From NCBI GenBank assembly GCA_034509735.1, contig JACGWO010000010.1, positions 1,488,001 to 1,552,000 of the forward strand: a stretch of 64,000 bases of DNA, in the 5' to 3' direction. Shown piece by piece: positions 11,962 to 23,133 of the stretch (within the stretch, counting starts at the first letter, position 1; each line of letters opens with the position of its first letter). The translations under genes were made by a program, and so were the position numbers. The notes beneath the pieces were generated by a model. That model saw only the letters and a list, made by a program, of their open reading frames with translations, was not told the DNA's origin and did not search any database. This stretch comes from Sesamum alatum. Lineage: Eukaryota > Streptophyta > Magnoliopsida > Lamiales > Pedaliaceae.

Positions 11962-12707
11962 TTAGTTAAACAAGTTGAGAAGCTTGATCTCAGTAGCTGG
12001 CTGATGATCTCCACAAGTTGTCATCAGAGATTCTTCGGAATTCATTGACGGGCTTCCTAGTCGGCGTTTCTCGGCCGACGGGCTGATTTTCTTGCCCTGG
12101 AAACCCGGCGTCAGGCTGAGATCAAGATCAGCTAACTGCATCACCTTTGCTGGCTCGTCGGGGAACCGACGGCGTTTCTGCACCTTGGGCCGTGGACTGA
12201 GGCTAGGATCTTGGAGTTTGAACATGTCTGTGCACTCGGAAGCGTCATCAGGATCCGATTCACCGCCCAGGAACTCCGGGATTGGCTTCAACGCGCCGCC
12301 ACGGAGGACAGTCTCCACGGCCGCCTGGCAGACGTGCCAGTTGCCGGTCCAGAGAAGCCCCACCGCCCCGTTCACGGGGTTGACTGTTCTTCCTGCGGCT
12401 TCAAACAACAGGGACTGGAAAAGAGCTGCAGACACAAGCGCGTGTTTGTTTTAGTTTCATGTTTCAGTTCAGATCATCAATCAAAATTAAATGCGATGCT
12501 CATTAACTTGGTAGAACATTTACCAGGTCTCTGACTTTCCGGGACGGCTGAAATGAAGGACATCAGACCAGCGCGGCCGAAGAACTTGGCCACGAAGACG
12601 GTGGCGTGGCCTTGCGCTTCGGCGCTTTCAATCCACTGCAAACAGGGCCTTAGAATACAGGTCTCGCTACAACCCTTTCGAAGAATCCGGCAACCATTGC
12701 AGCTCAT
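11962..12707 (-). CDS. LBD: LOB-domain transcription factor, class II (LBD37-42 type)
   Basis: The protein is a nuclear, plant-specific DNA-binding regulator. Two exons, 12707-12524 and 12425-11962, join across a 98 bp GT-AG intron to give 215 aa. The start is the ATG at 12707, directly before the zinc-finger-like block. Residues 3-17 show the C-x2-C-x6-C-x3-C signature (Cys3, Cys6, Cys13, Cys17), followed by the GAS block with FFGRAGLM and, after the intron, [15 protein letters not shown]. The sequence [14 protein letters not shown] and the segment [18 protein letters not shown] match class II LBDs, whose known members act in nitrogen/anthocyanin and hypoxia or leaf responses. The C-terminal half is low complexity with a KRRRF basic patch and a DLDLSLTPG motif (EAR-like LDLSL), which suggests repression. 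I cannot say which of LBD37-42 it is; LBD40/41/42 looks closest. Confidence 0.95.
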
Positions 12708-12857
12708 TTCTCTTACTTTCTACTATTTTTTATCAATCAATAAGCAAAATCTTCTTTTCCTAAATTATCTACCGGAACATAAAGATACTTCCAGGGCTTT
12801 CACAAGCTGTAGAAGGAAACAAGAGATTAGCAAGCCCCTTTGGCTCCAAGAATCAAG

Positions 12858-12860
<3 letters not shown>

Positions 12861-12892
<32 letters not shown>
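12861..12892. repeat. (GA)16 microsatellite in the LBD 5' UTR
   Basis: A pure GA run on the plus strand, so CT on the gene strand. It sits between the probable TATA box and the LBD ATG, so it is most likely a pyrimidine-rich part of the 5' UTR. Such tracts are common in plant leaders and are length-variable. Confidence 0.9.
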
Positions 12893-12896
<4 letters not shown>

Positions 12897-12929
12897 AGAA
12901 TAATAGGGTTGGAAAGAAGAAAGAAGGGT

Positions 12930-12942
12930 GGATATATAAAGA
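12930..12942 (-). promoter_or_regulatory. Probable TATA box of the LBD gene
   Basis: Read on the minus strand this is CTTTATATATCC. It lies about 230 bp upstream of the LBD ATG and is followed downstream by a long CT-rich tract, as expected for a plant core promoter and 5' UTR. The position is inferred from sequence only. Confidence 0.5.
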
Positions 12943-13641
12943 AGAAGAAGAGGAAGAAGAAGTGGAGAATTGGAGAAGAGGAAGAGTGGGGTTGAAGTTT
13001 AGAGTAGTTAACTAGAGTTGGGTTAGTTGTGAGGGAGGAAGTGGTGGGTGGGTGGGTGGGTGGATGTGTGTGTTTTTTCGATGTGTGTGGTGTGTGTCAG
13101 ATTCCAAAGTATTGGGCGAAAGCGGCTCCGTGTTTCCGCGGATGGTCGTTCCACAACCGTTGGATTCTCCATGGGCTTTCTGGATATTGAGAGTTGATAG
13201 CCTATCACTCTCATTTTTATTTTTATTTTTATTTTTCATATCATCCAAATTAATATTTTTCTAATAAATTATGAGATTATACCATGATATTTATATTTTA
13301 TTTTATAATATCATTACGTTGTTCGTTGGTTAATTTCATTAGACAAAATATGAAACGTTAATCAGTTAGCTATTATTTTAGATGAAAATAGAATAATAAA
13401 TAATATATTAATTATGTATGTTATAATTGTTCAATAACTTTATGGTATGGAAAAAGTTATGCGGTCACTAGTAATGCATAGTGGCAAATCAATGATGAAA
13501 AATTTCCATTTTATGACCAAGAAAACTTTGAAACTAGATAAAAGTGTTGCATTCCACAATGTACAAAGTGGGAACTTTATAGCAATGTCTAGCACTTAGC
13601 ATAAGTGAATAGCTTTGTGATGTCATAAAGTTAATAGATAC
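12943..13641. other. LBD upstream region
   Basis: Promoter-proximal DNA of the LBD gene: GA-rich 12905-13010, a GGTGGGTGGG run at 13044-13062 and TTTTATTTTT repeats at 13212-13240, then AT-rich sequence. No gene. Confidence 0.45.
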
Positions 13642-13651
13642 ATACTAAATT

Positions 13652-13854
13652 GGGTTTAATGTAATTCACCTCCGCGTGATATTGTAAATAAGTAAATTAT
13701 TCCTTATAAATTGCTCTATTTTTTAAAAAAAAAAAAACAGGGAACTAAATTAATTTATTTTAAAAAATACAGAGAGTTAAATTGCTATTTTATTTTTCAT
13801 ATAGAGATAATTTGCTCATTTACAATATCACAGGGAGTTGCTTGCATTTTTCCC
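13652..13854. mobile_element. MULE-type MITE, 203 bp
   Basis: Ends GGGTTTAATGTAATTCACC and (reverse) GGGAAAAATGCAAGCAAC. A 10 bp duplication, ATACTAAATT, is present at 13642-13651 and 13855-13864. Internal text (TGATATTGTAAATAAGTAAA) matches the 5959-6230 copy. Confidence 0.87.
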
Positions 13855-13864
13855 ATACTAAATT

Positions 13865-14996
13865 ACTTTTGCAAGTGAAGTTCATGTTTTCACAAATCCC
13901 ATATTAATCATGTTTAATTTTCTTGGACTCGAACAAGAGTCAATAAGGGCAAAAATTGCAATCTACGTTCCATAACTTACTCTATTTATGATTTAAACCT
14001 ATAATTTCAAACTTGTTCATGAGAGTTACACCTAGACCTTTCTAGGCTTTTCAATGTCCCGCAACAAAAAAATCAAGTTAAGGAGCTATTGAGAACCCCA
14101 ACGAAAAACTCTCTAATGCTTAAGTGGGATTAGATCATTTTGATATATTGAAGAATTCTACAAATAACACATTAAACGTCATATACTTAATCAATATATT
14201 AGATGTGAAATATTTATCGCTCTTTCGCACACATATACCATAAAGTGCTTGATATAAAAATATATATATATATATATATTATAATAGTCCGTGATGAACC
14301 ATAACGTTATTTAAGATCTTTCGATCTTAATTTAACTTTCACCTAATAAAGTACCATCGTTAGATCACTTGATCGACTTTAATTTGTATGAAATTCCCAC
14401 ATCTTGATACTGATTTCAAGTGCAATGTGGAGAATAGATAAATAACCGTACAAGCTCTGAAAAGCCATCCCTTGTATCAAACTATGGTTTTGGACATGAT
14501 GAATTCTACAGACAAATAATTGACGTGGGTCTCCCCTTCATCCCACTGTTCTTGTCCTTCCAACCGATCATAACATGCTTCACAAATTCTTCAACACCAA
14601 AATACACACACACATATATATATATATATATATTATGCTCCAATTACCTGCATTTCACTCTTACTGCTTATCAATTTATTGATAAAGATAGACTGAAAAA
14701 ATAATATCTTTTAATTATTTAAATTAAATTGATTCACGTTAAAAGTTAATAGCAGTTTCTACCAGTACCAACCTATGCAACATATTAGTAAATTATTAAT
14801 ACTAAATCGTTTCTCTAAACACCCAAATTCAATTTTTACTTTTTTTTTTATTTCAAACACTTTCAATTTTTATTATGAGTTTAATTTACAACTTTAATTT
14901 TCATGATGAATGTAAAAATTGTTACAAACACTTATTTACTTACTGTGAATACGATATTTTACTATAGTTGATGTAAATGCGACCGCATTTAGTTTC
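13865..14996. other. Intergenic, no gene seen
   Basis: AT-rich, with TA microsatellites at 14251-14280 and 14610-14632. No coding feature. Confidence 0.5.
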
Positions 14997-14998
14997 CT

Positions 14999-15344
14999 AG
15001 GCCCTATTTACTTTGATATAATAGTTTGAATAAGAAAAATAATATTTCTTATTATAATGTTTACTTTGAAGTATAGGGATCCAGTATAAAATCAAAGTCC
15101 TGTACTAGACACTGTTCAAGTTGCATAACTTGTCCCACTTTTAGAGGAGCTGGTCCTCGTTTTAATTATCCATTCTACCCAAAGCATGTGAATCCATCAA
15201 AGTAAACACTTGACGGTATTTATTCTGTTGCGGTAAAATATGTACGTAAATATCTTACAATTAATACTGAGTTTTTTTATCATTTATTTAGTTAAAAATA
15301 ATACTATCACTCAATTAATTCGATACTCGAAGTAGACGGGGCCT
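14999..15344. mobile_element. MITE related to the nested element, TIR GGCCCTATTTACTTTGAT
   Basis: Left end CTAGGCCCTATTTACTTTGA near 14997 and right end CGAAGTAGACGGGGCCTAG near 15346 are imperfect inverted copies. An internal ATCAAAGTAAACA at about 15197 repeats the same motif. About 350 bp with no coding capacity. The motif resembles the ends of the 3703-4761 element. Confidence 0.5.
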
Positions 15345-15876
15345 AGGGCGATAGTCTAACGAATAATTTCTTTTTTTTTCTACTTTACGAAAGATTTTAT
15401 ATTCGAATATGAGTACGTATGTAAATATGTTGGGCATGTATGTATAGAAAAAACACGATCGGATTTTAAAGCCGGGTGAGTAAACGACAGGGAGGAGGTC
15501 GTTTTCCAGTTGGCTAGGGCGGACGTGGCGTCCTTATCCTCCACAGTTGTACTGTACGAATTCGTCTAGTTTTGTTAAAACTGAAAAATGTAAAGGCACC
15601 GGCAATACGAATTGACTTGAGAGCGGAGAGATGGATCTTCATAGATTGCAATCACTACTCTTCAACCTTTTGTCACTAAATTAATTAATAATTACTAGTT
15701 GGCGTACGTTTACAAATTTTTGTACAGTGGACGTTGGAGATTATATAATTTTATTAAATAACGATGAAGGGTATTTAAAATTATATTAAATTTTAAGGAA
15801 GCTTGTCGTAATTTACAAAATTATATATCAGTGGTGAATAGCATACTCCATGCGTGTATAGGATATATAAAAATTA

Positions 15877-16104
15877 CGGTTAGTTACACTTGACCTCCTC
15901 TAGAAATACGAAATTATACGTTTTAGAAAAGTTTGAAAATTACACTTACGTCCTTCAAAAAATTCTCCATTTACACATGTCCCCATTCCATTAGAGTTTG
16001 AACAAATAATGTCGATCGTAACAATAAAATTACATAAAATTTTCAATTTTGCTCCTGAGCATTTAATATTCTTATATATAATTTTGTACCTATAAAGAAA
16101 AAAT

Positions 16105-16139
<35 letters not shown>

Positions 16140-16406
16140 GGAGAGAGAGAGAGAAAGAGTAAGATTAACATTATTACATTTTTTCTCTTAAGTACAAATC
16201 ATTACATGGAAAAGTTAAATGAAGGGTAAATTTGAAAATTTATATATACATATTTTATAATGTCAGTATTTTTCGTCCAAATTCTAAAGAAAGAGGATAA
16301 GGTATAAATGGGAAAGTTTCAGATGGGGGTGTAAGTTCAATTTTAAAACTTTTTTGGGGAAAAGTGTAATTTTGTATTTTAAGAGGGGGTCTAAGTATAA
16401 TTAACC
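15877..16406. mobile_element. MULE-type element, 530 bp, ~110 bp TIRs
   Basis: Left arm CGGTTAGTTACACTTGACC and right arm (reverse) GGTTAATTATACTTAGACC are inverted copies over about 110 bp. A perfect 9 bp duplication, TAAAAATTA, lies at 15868-15876 and 16407-16415. The interior holds a TA then GA microsatellite at 16105-16155. Non-coding. Confidence 0.9.
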
Positions 16407-16724
16407 TAAAAATTATGAATTTAGATATTCTTTGACAATACTTACTATATGAATTTTTTATATATTAAATGGAGAAAAATGAATAAAATTTTAAAATATA
16501 ATAAAGAGATAATTCAATTGTTAAAAAAAAAAATTCCCAGGTCACATTTGATTTGAGCTGTATAGTACTTCTTAGACGGACGTAGTTCAATATTGTGTGT
16601 CATATTGATGTAATCGATCCCCATGAACACTAGTATAAATATCTTAGCACCCTATTTTGTTAAGTATGATCCTAAACCAACTCTATCTTTCCTGTTTGGA
16701 AGTTAGTCGATCATATTAACTTAA

Positions 16725-16903
16725 GGAAATTTTAATTCGAACAACACTGAATCAAATTTGAACTAATTATATGACAAGTGCAATACACTTATCGTGTTAT
16801 TGGTGTATAATTCAAAGAAAGTGACCAATCACATAACAAATATATTATACTTGCTTTATAATTAATTTGGTTCGATCAAATTTAATTCGAACAAGAATTT
16901 TCC
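16725..16903. mobile_element. Palindromic MITE (family P), 179 bp, intact copy
   Basis: Ends GGAAATTTTAATTCGAAC and (reverse) GGAAAATTCTTGTTCGAAT. A perfect 10 bp duplication, ATTAACTTAA, at 16715-16724 and 16904-16913. The two halves are inverted around a centre containing AAGTGACCAATCACATAA, so the whole element can fold on itself. Six further copies occur in the window. Confidence 0.88.
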
Positions 16904-17060
16904 ATTAACTTAAGCATCAAATAGACCACAATCATAACTCTCGGATGCAAGATGTCAATAGATTTGGGACCAATGTCCATGATTCACGTCCTCAAAGAAG
17001 GATGTCGTGCTCGAACTTAAATCCACCCCGAATTTGTAAGACAATGTAACGTATATATTG

Positions 17061-17592
17061 GGGATGATTTTATAGTCTTCACATGAAGTTTGGTATAATA
17101 CACGTAAGCTCTTTGTGATTTGAGAAATTGTATCCAATACTTATAACATTTATTTTCGTCTAACAAATATATATGTTTGTTAGTTAAAATCAATCGAACT
17201 TGTTGATATTAAAAAAAGAAAAGTTGAATGAAAACTATATTTGCCATCAGTTGATTTATTAATGTCAAATGAATCTTTTCTGACCAAACTAATCTTATAA
17301 GGTTGACGATATACCTCCTCACATGTATTAGTTGTAAAGGTGTATAAGGGTAGTCCGTTAAGATAAAGATGTATTTGACCAGTAATAAGTCAGTAATAAG
17401 TCAATCGGGGGTAAATATGAATTTCATTCAATTTTTGTGTTGATGTCCACAGATTCAGACAATTTTTGACTAACGAAAAGATTTATTTGTTGGATGAAAA
17501 CAAACGTTAAAAGTACTATAATTTTCTAAACCACGACGGATATATGTGTAAAATACCAAACTTGAGATATATAAGAGCTGTGCAATTATCCC
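17061..17592. mobile_element. MULE-type MITE, ~530 bp (family B, copy 1)
   Basis: Ends GGGATGATTTTATAGTC and (reverse) GGGATAATTGCACAGCTC. Flanks TATATATTG (17052-17060) and TATATATTA (17593-17601) match at 8 of 9 bases. Internal GAACTTGTTGATATTAAAAA, TACCTCCTCACATGTATTAG and GACCAGTAATAAGTCAGTAA are shared with 25474-25998 and 27896-28714. Confidence 0.8.
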
Positions 17593-17844
17593 TATATATT
17601 ATGGGTGGACAACAAAATTAATCCGTAAATTTTATTTGAATACATTAACTCTCAAGTTAAAAGTCATCCATCTCAAGTCTTTGTTTAAAAGTTTAAGACA
17701 ACATATAAATGTAGAATAGAGGAGCATTCTCTAAAACCAATTAAGACACTGCAATCCCTCACAAAATGCAAACAAGAACCTTACAAACAACTAAGCATGA
17801 ACCAAGAATAAGATCATAAACCTTCAAAAATCGTAGCAATGTTT

Positions 17845-18004
17845 GGAAAAATTCTAATCCAGATCGTGTTCGATCAGACTTAAATCACTTTTATGACAAG
17901 TGTAATATACTTACTATGTAATTAATCTAAAATTTTAAAAAATTGACCAATCACATGAAACTTATTGTATGATTGGTTTGATTCGACCACACCCCAATTT
18001 GGAT
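17845..18004. mobile_element. Palindromic MITE (family P), diverged
   Basis: Shares TTTTATGACAAGTGTAATATAC, quoted in part as TATGACAAGTGTAATATAC, and AATTGACCAATCACATGAAA with family P; the second half is more diverged and shortened. Ends approximate. Confidence 0.65.
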
Positions 18005-19075
18005 AAAACAAATCCACAACATTGTATTAGAGAAATGTATTGAAATTTTACAAGTCAAATTTGTATTGTTATTATATGTTAATGGCACCACACCAACTAT
18101 AACAAAACATAATGATTCGACAATGTACATACACAAGTATACAGAGAAGGGACGAATGCATTGCCCAAATGAAAACAAACATAGCGAATGGCGTAATCTT
18201 GTTGACGTTTCTAGACTCAGACAAACACAACTTATTGCCTTCTCCATTAAAATCGCCATGAAAAGCTATGCATGGGGCACGCCCGTTACAAGTGGGAGGA
18301 ACCATCTAAGTTCTAACTCTTCCAAGCAAATAAAGCAATAATTTCTGCATTAGTAGTCCAAACGAAAGAAATGAATTATGATGATGTTTATCCATTTTAT
18401 TCCCAAGATTCGGACTTTTATATTTTTGGAGGGTGTGCCCACCAGGACCAGGACGAGGCCGAGGCCCTCATGTATAATCATTAACCTGCCAAAAAGGATT
18501 TCCTGACTAAAATGATGGAAGTGCCGAAAGCTATTGGTTACTAATATGTGCAGTATTTTATTTGAAATATGATTAATTCGGTTCCACCTGACCTGATTTA
18601 GACAATTTTCCCTAAATTAGTTATATGCTTTTTGTGGTTAATTCAATCAAATCAAAGTAATGTATGATAAGTTTTTCATCATTATTCTTTAATTAGTGAC
18701 AAATCTTGCTTAATGGTTACGTTATTCTCCACCAATCAATACACCAAAGTCGGATGTGACACAGGCAAAAGAGCGTGGCGACAAGCCAGAGTGGAGATTG
18801 GGAAATACACCAAGCATGGAAACAGAAACTCAACATAAAGCATAAAAACTATTTTCTTATTTGGTTTCTGATTGATAATCTACCACAAAAGGTCAATATC
18901 AAACATCTCGTCCAAGGAAAAGGAGAGAATGCAATCAAGTAAAGAAGAAAACTTTTGGTAGTGTGGGTTTAACTTTTCCATTTCAAAGAGAGAGAATGAA
19001 TGCATTTCATTCAGTGCTCTTTTTCCCTGTCAGAGCAGAACTGAACATTTGATCCTGCATAGGAAATGGGCTGGA
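18005..19075. other. Intergenic, possible relic
   Basis: Bases 18060-18350 are less AT-rich and open in three frames, which may reflect an eroded coding segment, but I cannot name a family. The rest shows nothing. Confidence 0.35.
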
Positions 19076-19309
19076 ATGGGTTGGTTATGGGACAAAACAG
19101 AAGCAGCAATGGTCAAGACATCAAGCGGTGCAGATAGATATGTCTATTGTGAGTTTCTCAGGCATCTTGCTCTCATTTTCAATGTATGCCTAACTTTCTT
19201 AATCTATCTCACCTTCTTGTTTCGTTTGTTCAACAAGAATTTTGTTGATAGTGCAAGAAGCCGCATAAGGAAAAGAACTTCTAGTGATGCTTCTGTGCAC
19301 ATAAGATAA
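19076..19309 (+). CDS. Small ORF with one membrane segment, unknown
   Basis: The ORF begins ATG GGT TGG and encodes 77 aa. The N-terminal half is polar (MGWLWDKTEAAMVKTSSG), the middle is hydrophobic and could span a membrane (LALIFNVCLTFLIYLTFLF, about residues 31-49), and the C-terminus is very basic (SRIRKRTSSDASVHIR). Codon use looks more gene-like than the surroundings. It lies 380 bp from the 3' end of QNG1, in convergent orientation. I recognise no family, and it could equally be an unexpressed ORF or a fragment of a longer spliced gene. Confidence 0.3.
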   Translation: MGWLWDKTEAAMVKTSSGADRYVYCEFLRHLALIFNVCLTFLIYLTFLFRLFNKNFVDSARSRIRKRTSSDASVHIR

Positions 19310-19690
19310 GGGATGCAGATGTGTTTCATATTCTGCTTGCATCCTTGCTAATCTCTACTTGAGCATCATCGTAACTTGGCATGTTATCAATAGTCATAAG
19401 ATGGTTTTCCCACATTTTGAAGTAGGGACAGAGCCCTTCAGCTCCAATTTGGGAGATAGAAGGGAAAGGAAAATGAGGAAGTCGATATCAAACTGTCGAT
19501 ATATACAATAAGTTGATGTTTCTATTAGAATCAGTCAAAGGAAAAGGGAGACAATCCATGGATAAGTACCTGATTTTTAAGCAAACTATTTTACAAAATT
19601 ACTAAAACCTGTGATTGACAAACACGATACGATGAATTTACCTCAGAAACTTCAGAATATTCTTCCGTTCGACTCCTCTCTAAGGTCCAC

Positions 19691-22600
19691 TCAATAATAT
19701 ATGGAGAGTGTGCGATGATGTTGAAGAGAAGAACACTGAACCCCAAACGCCCATAACCAGAGATCCAGCTCCACACTCAAAACCTGGTCCAAGAAAAACC
19801 TGCGTCAATGCTTCTTATCCCAAAGGAAAGTAAGGGATAAAAGATGTAATGTTGAAACCTAAGTGATAAAGCACATGCAGAAAAACCAGGATGTTTCACA
19901 ACATAAACTGGATCAGTAAAATATAACTTTTTCAGTAGAAGTTCACAAATCAAACATGTAGGATACCAATTTAATATGTTAGCTGTAAGATATTTTACAG
20001 CGAACTTTACCAATATCCATAAGCTGAAAACAGTGTGGATATGATTTTTCATCAAGTGCATCAATGGTTTTTGCAGACTCCACAGACTCTGACTGTAAAC
20101 AATGTCACCATCTCAATGACTTGACAGAGATTGTAACATGAAGAAGCCGGCAGTAGTCCTATTTAATTGGAAAGAAACGAATTGCTGATAATAAATTTTA
20201 AACAATTTTTTAAGATAGGATAACCATTCGCTACGTCTTTCCAAGTTATCTTTCACCAATTGGAAACATGGAAACTGTTATGTCAGGTAACTACAATAAA
20301 CATAACAGACATCAGAAATTGTACCCAGCACACTTATTCAGACGTGCCCTAATATAATAGACAGATCATTGCAATATAAAGCAATAGAAGATGACCTGCT
20401 TCCCTGATTTTCTATGGATCAGCTCCCTTATTTCCTCCACAGCGTGTACTGAGCATGCTCTAAGTTCTACTTCCTCCTCACTTCCTGGACTGATTTCTCT
20501 ATTAGACTCAATCATATCAGCCAGTGAAGGACTAAACTTTAGTACTCCAAGCTGCTGAAGAACTGCAGGAACAATGTAGTCTGCAAACATTGTCACTGAT
20601 TCTATATCATTGAATTGACCATATCCTTGACCCTTGAATGCACCCCATAAATCTGCAGCAAATATCTGAGCTCTTTTATACAAGAAAATCTGGTGACCTT
20701 TGTATACTGTATGGTCCCGGAATCCTGCAACATTGTGAACAACTTGTAATTTCATTATGTAGTTTCAGTATATTAAAATGTCAAGGGAAACAGATTATAT
20801 AGATGGTTCTGAACCGGGTTAAAGTAATGCATTAATTTACCAGGAAAGTGACTCGTGATGAGAGCCACAAGCTTTGCAGCTGATTTCTCGCAGGATTCTA
20901 CAAGTTTGGATGCTTTCCCATCAAAAGATCTCTCCAGCTCAAATCCAACCTAACCAATTATGTCATAAAGTAAATAGGTTAACGGTAAAAATAGAAGTAA
21001 ACAAAGTGAAGAAACACTCAAATGTAAGCAAAATTTAGGACGTGCATAATTAAAAACTTGCACCTCATGCATTAAGCGCACACGTTCCTCCTCCAACGGT
21101 AATGGCCTTGGCCACTTTAGCAGCTTACGTAGTTCAGGACCTGTTAACCAGGACTCTCTCACCATAATATTTGGATGAATGAAAACTTTAGCAGTGAACC
21201 AATATGTGTTTCACTTGTAGATGTGTGTTAGAGCAGCAAAACCGAATAAATTACTCGTGTAAGATCTAAAGAAAGCATTGTAATTCTCAAGAACACCTTG
21301 AGATACGTTTTGAGCAACTACATCTTTTTCAAATTCATTTTGCCCATAAAAAAGATAAAAATAAAAAAACAAATACATGCAGGTCATATAAAGCAAGAGA
21401 TATTCGCCCCTACAAAATGAACCAACCCATGTGCTGAAAAAGATGTATATTTAACAAGGTGAAAGACAGAACAAAACAATACTTGTAAACCATTAAATCC
21501 TTAAAATTGAATCTTAATCCTCTTTTGGCATATGCATGCATAATAGTCTGACAGAAAGAAAGCTGAATACTGGGAAGTGCATGTGCGCGGGAGGAAGGCC
21601 GCGAGAGGGCAAGCAGAGGAGGTGAACCTCACACCTAAGATATGGATACCGACAACTTTAGCGGTGATATAGAACAACTCCTTGATTCAATATGTTTAAG
21701 ATAATTGGGTAAGATAGAAATATCAAGAAATCTATTGCACAGGATGAAATTTGTACCAGTGTACTTCTGCAAGCGATCTGCATCAAAAGCAGACTTGTCA
21801 GTCTGAAGGGCTTCCTTCAATCCCGCGGCCAAATGATCATAAGTCATTTCTTTATCTGACATCGAAAAATTCAAGAAAAATGTTAATCTTTTAGCGACAA
21901 AGAATTCGCATCAATGCCGTATCCCTTAAACTATATTAAAAATCAGAGAAGCACAAACAGGCAGAACTAACTTTAAACGTCAGATGTTTCATATGTATAA
22001 TAAAATGAGGGGTTTATCAGTCAAATGACAGAGTGACCATCACAGCCACAAGATTTAAGAAACATTATGCTGCAGTATAATGTTTTTTAGTATAATTTCC
22101 TTCTTGTGGTTAGTTCATAAATAAAAGCGTAAGTGCCAAGAACAAGCTAATAAAGACTGTAAACAGCCAGAAGACCTATACAAAGTATGAAGTCTGATGT
22201 TTAGAATAGAAGGAAGCAGAGGGTCGTTTGCGCTTTGGCCCCCAAGCTCTGTTGATATATCCATACAAAACCCATGTTCTCATTTATTTTTCAGCAAATG
22301 TCCACCTTAGTTGCATGGAATATTTTAAAAAGTAGCATTCCTTGTTTTGGTGAAATAAAGTATTCTACCAAAGATATCGCTACTCAATGGCTGCATATTT
22401 ATATTCAATCAATTCAAGTGACCTGATAATCATATGGTCAATTTCCTATTTTTATATGCTTGAGATAACTAAAAATTTATCTTATGGTCAATTTTTATTT
22501 TTATTTTTTGAAATAATCTTATGGTCAATTAATCAGGGTAGCTCCGCACATTTGCAAAGGCTGGGGACTCTAGGTTGCAACTGATAACAAGTAAGCAAAA

Positions 22601-23039
22601 AACATCGTTATACCTGGCCAGAAGCAGAAATTCAATGCATCCAACACAAACAGATACTGGACAGTTAGAGGACCATCATCGAAATAATGAATTCCTTCGA
22701 AATCCCACTCCACCTTCGGTATAGAATCTTTCATCCTTTCCGCCACTTTTTCAATGCCTGTAAGTGTATACATACATACATACCACCATTTAATCCCACT
22801 TCCAAACACACAAAATTCGACTAATAAAAATAACAGGAACCTTTCATGTATCCAAAAAAACAGAGCATTGCTTAAACCAACACAACTCTAGACCAATTGA
22901 ACATACAATTGACACCTAGAAGCCCAGAAAAGAGAAAAAGGAATGAATCGGAGCGCAATGTGAAAGAACCTGCGGAGTCGAGAGTGACATGCGAGGAGTG
23001 AGAGGCGACCCAAGCAGCTGTAGCCCTAACAGCTTCCAT
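19691..23039 (-). CDS. QNG1: Queuosine 5'-phosphate N-glycosylase (Qng1, DUF2419 family)
   Basis: This enzyme family releases queuine from queuosine 5'-monophosphate so that eukaryotes, which cannot make queuine, can reuse it for tRNA modification. Seven exons: 23039-22970, 22757-22614, 21855-21757, 21140-21064, 20949-20841, 20724-20396, 19783-19691. All have GT-AG borders, the phases agree, and the sum is 921 nt for 306 aa. Family motifs appear in order: HYFDDGPLTVQYLFVLDALNF followed by CFW (about residues 47-70), the TYDHLAAGLKEAL helix (76-88), FRDHTVYKG (168-176), FLYKRAQIFAADLW (180-193), SVTMFADYIVP (209-219), EVELRACSVHAVEEI, and a C-terminal exon VELDLWLWAFG ending HHRTLSIYY. The ATG at 23039 was chosen because an in-frame codon further upstream at 23072 is TTG. 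Nothing is missing or broken. The assignment is by family recognition; plant members are less studied than the human and bacterial ones. Confidence 0.95.
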
Positions 23040-23108
23040 TTCAGGATAAAACAGTGAATCTTGTGGATTCAATGTATGTGTACGTCAGTGTATATATATA
23101 TAAATGTA

Positions 23109-23133
23109 GAGAGAGAGAGAGAGAGAGAGAGAG
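23109..23133. repeat. (GA)n microsatellite upstream of QNG1
   Basis: A GA run of about 12 units lies 70-95 bp upstream of the QNG1 ATG. It is directly preceded by a short TATATATA stretch at 23089-23103 that could serve as a TATA element on the gene strand. Confidence 0.85.

Noticed and set aside
12092..12534. Two plus-strand open frames of 107-120 codons
   Set aside because: They are antisense to the LBD second exon and intron.
18072..18305. Retroelement RNase H remnant
   Set aside because: A short AEIIALFAWK-like phrase on the minus strand near 18330 suggested it, but it is followed by stops and no catalytic motif is present.
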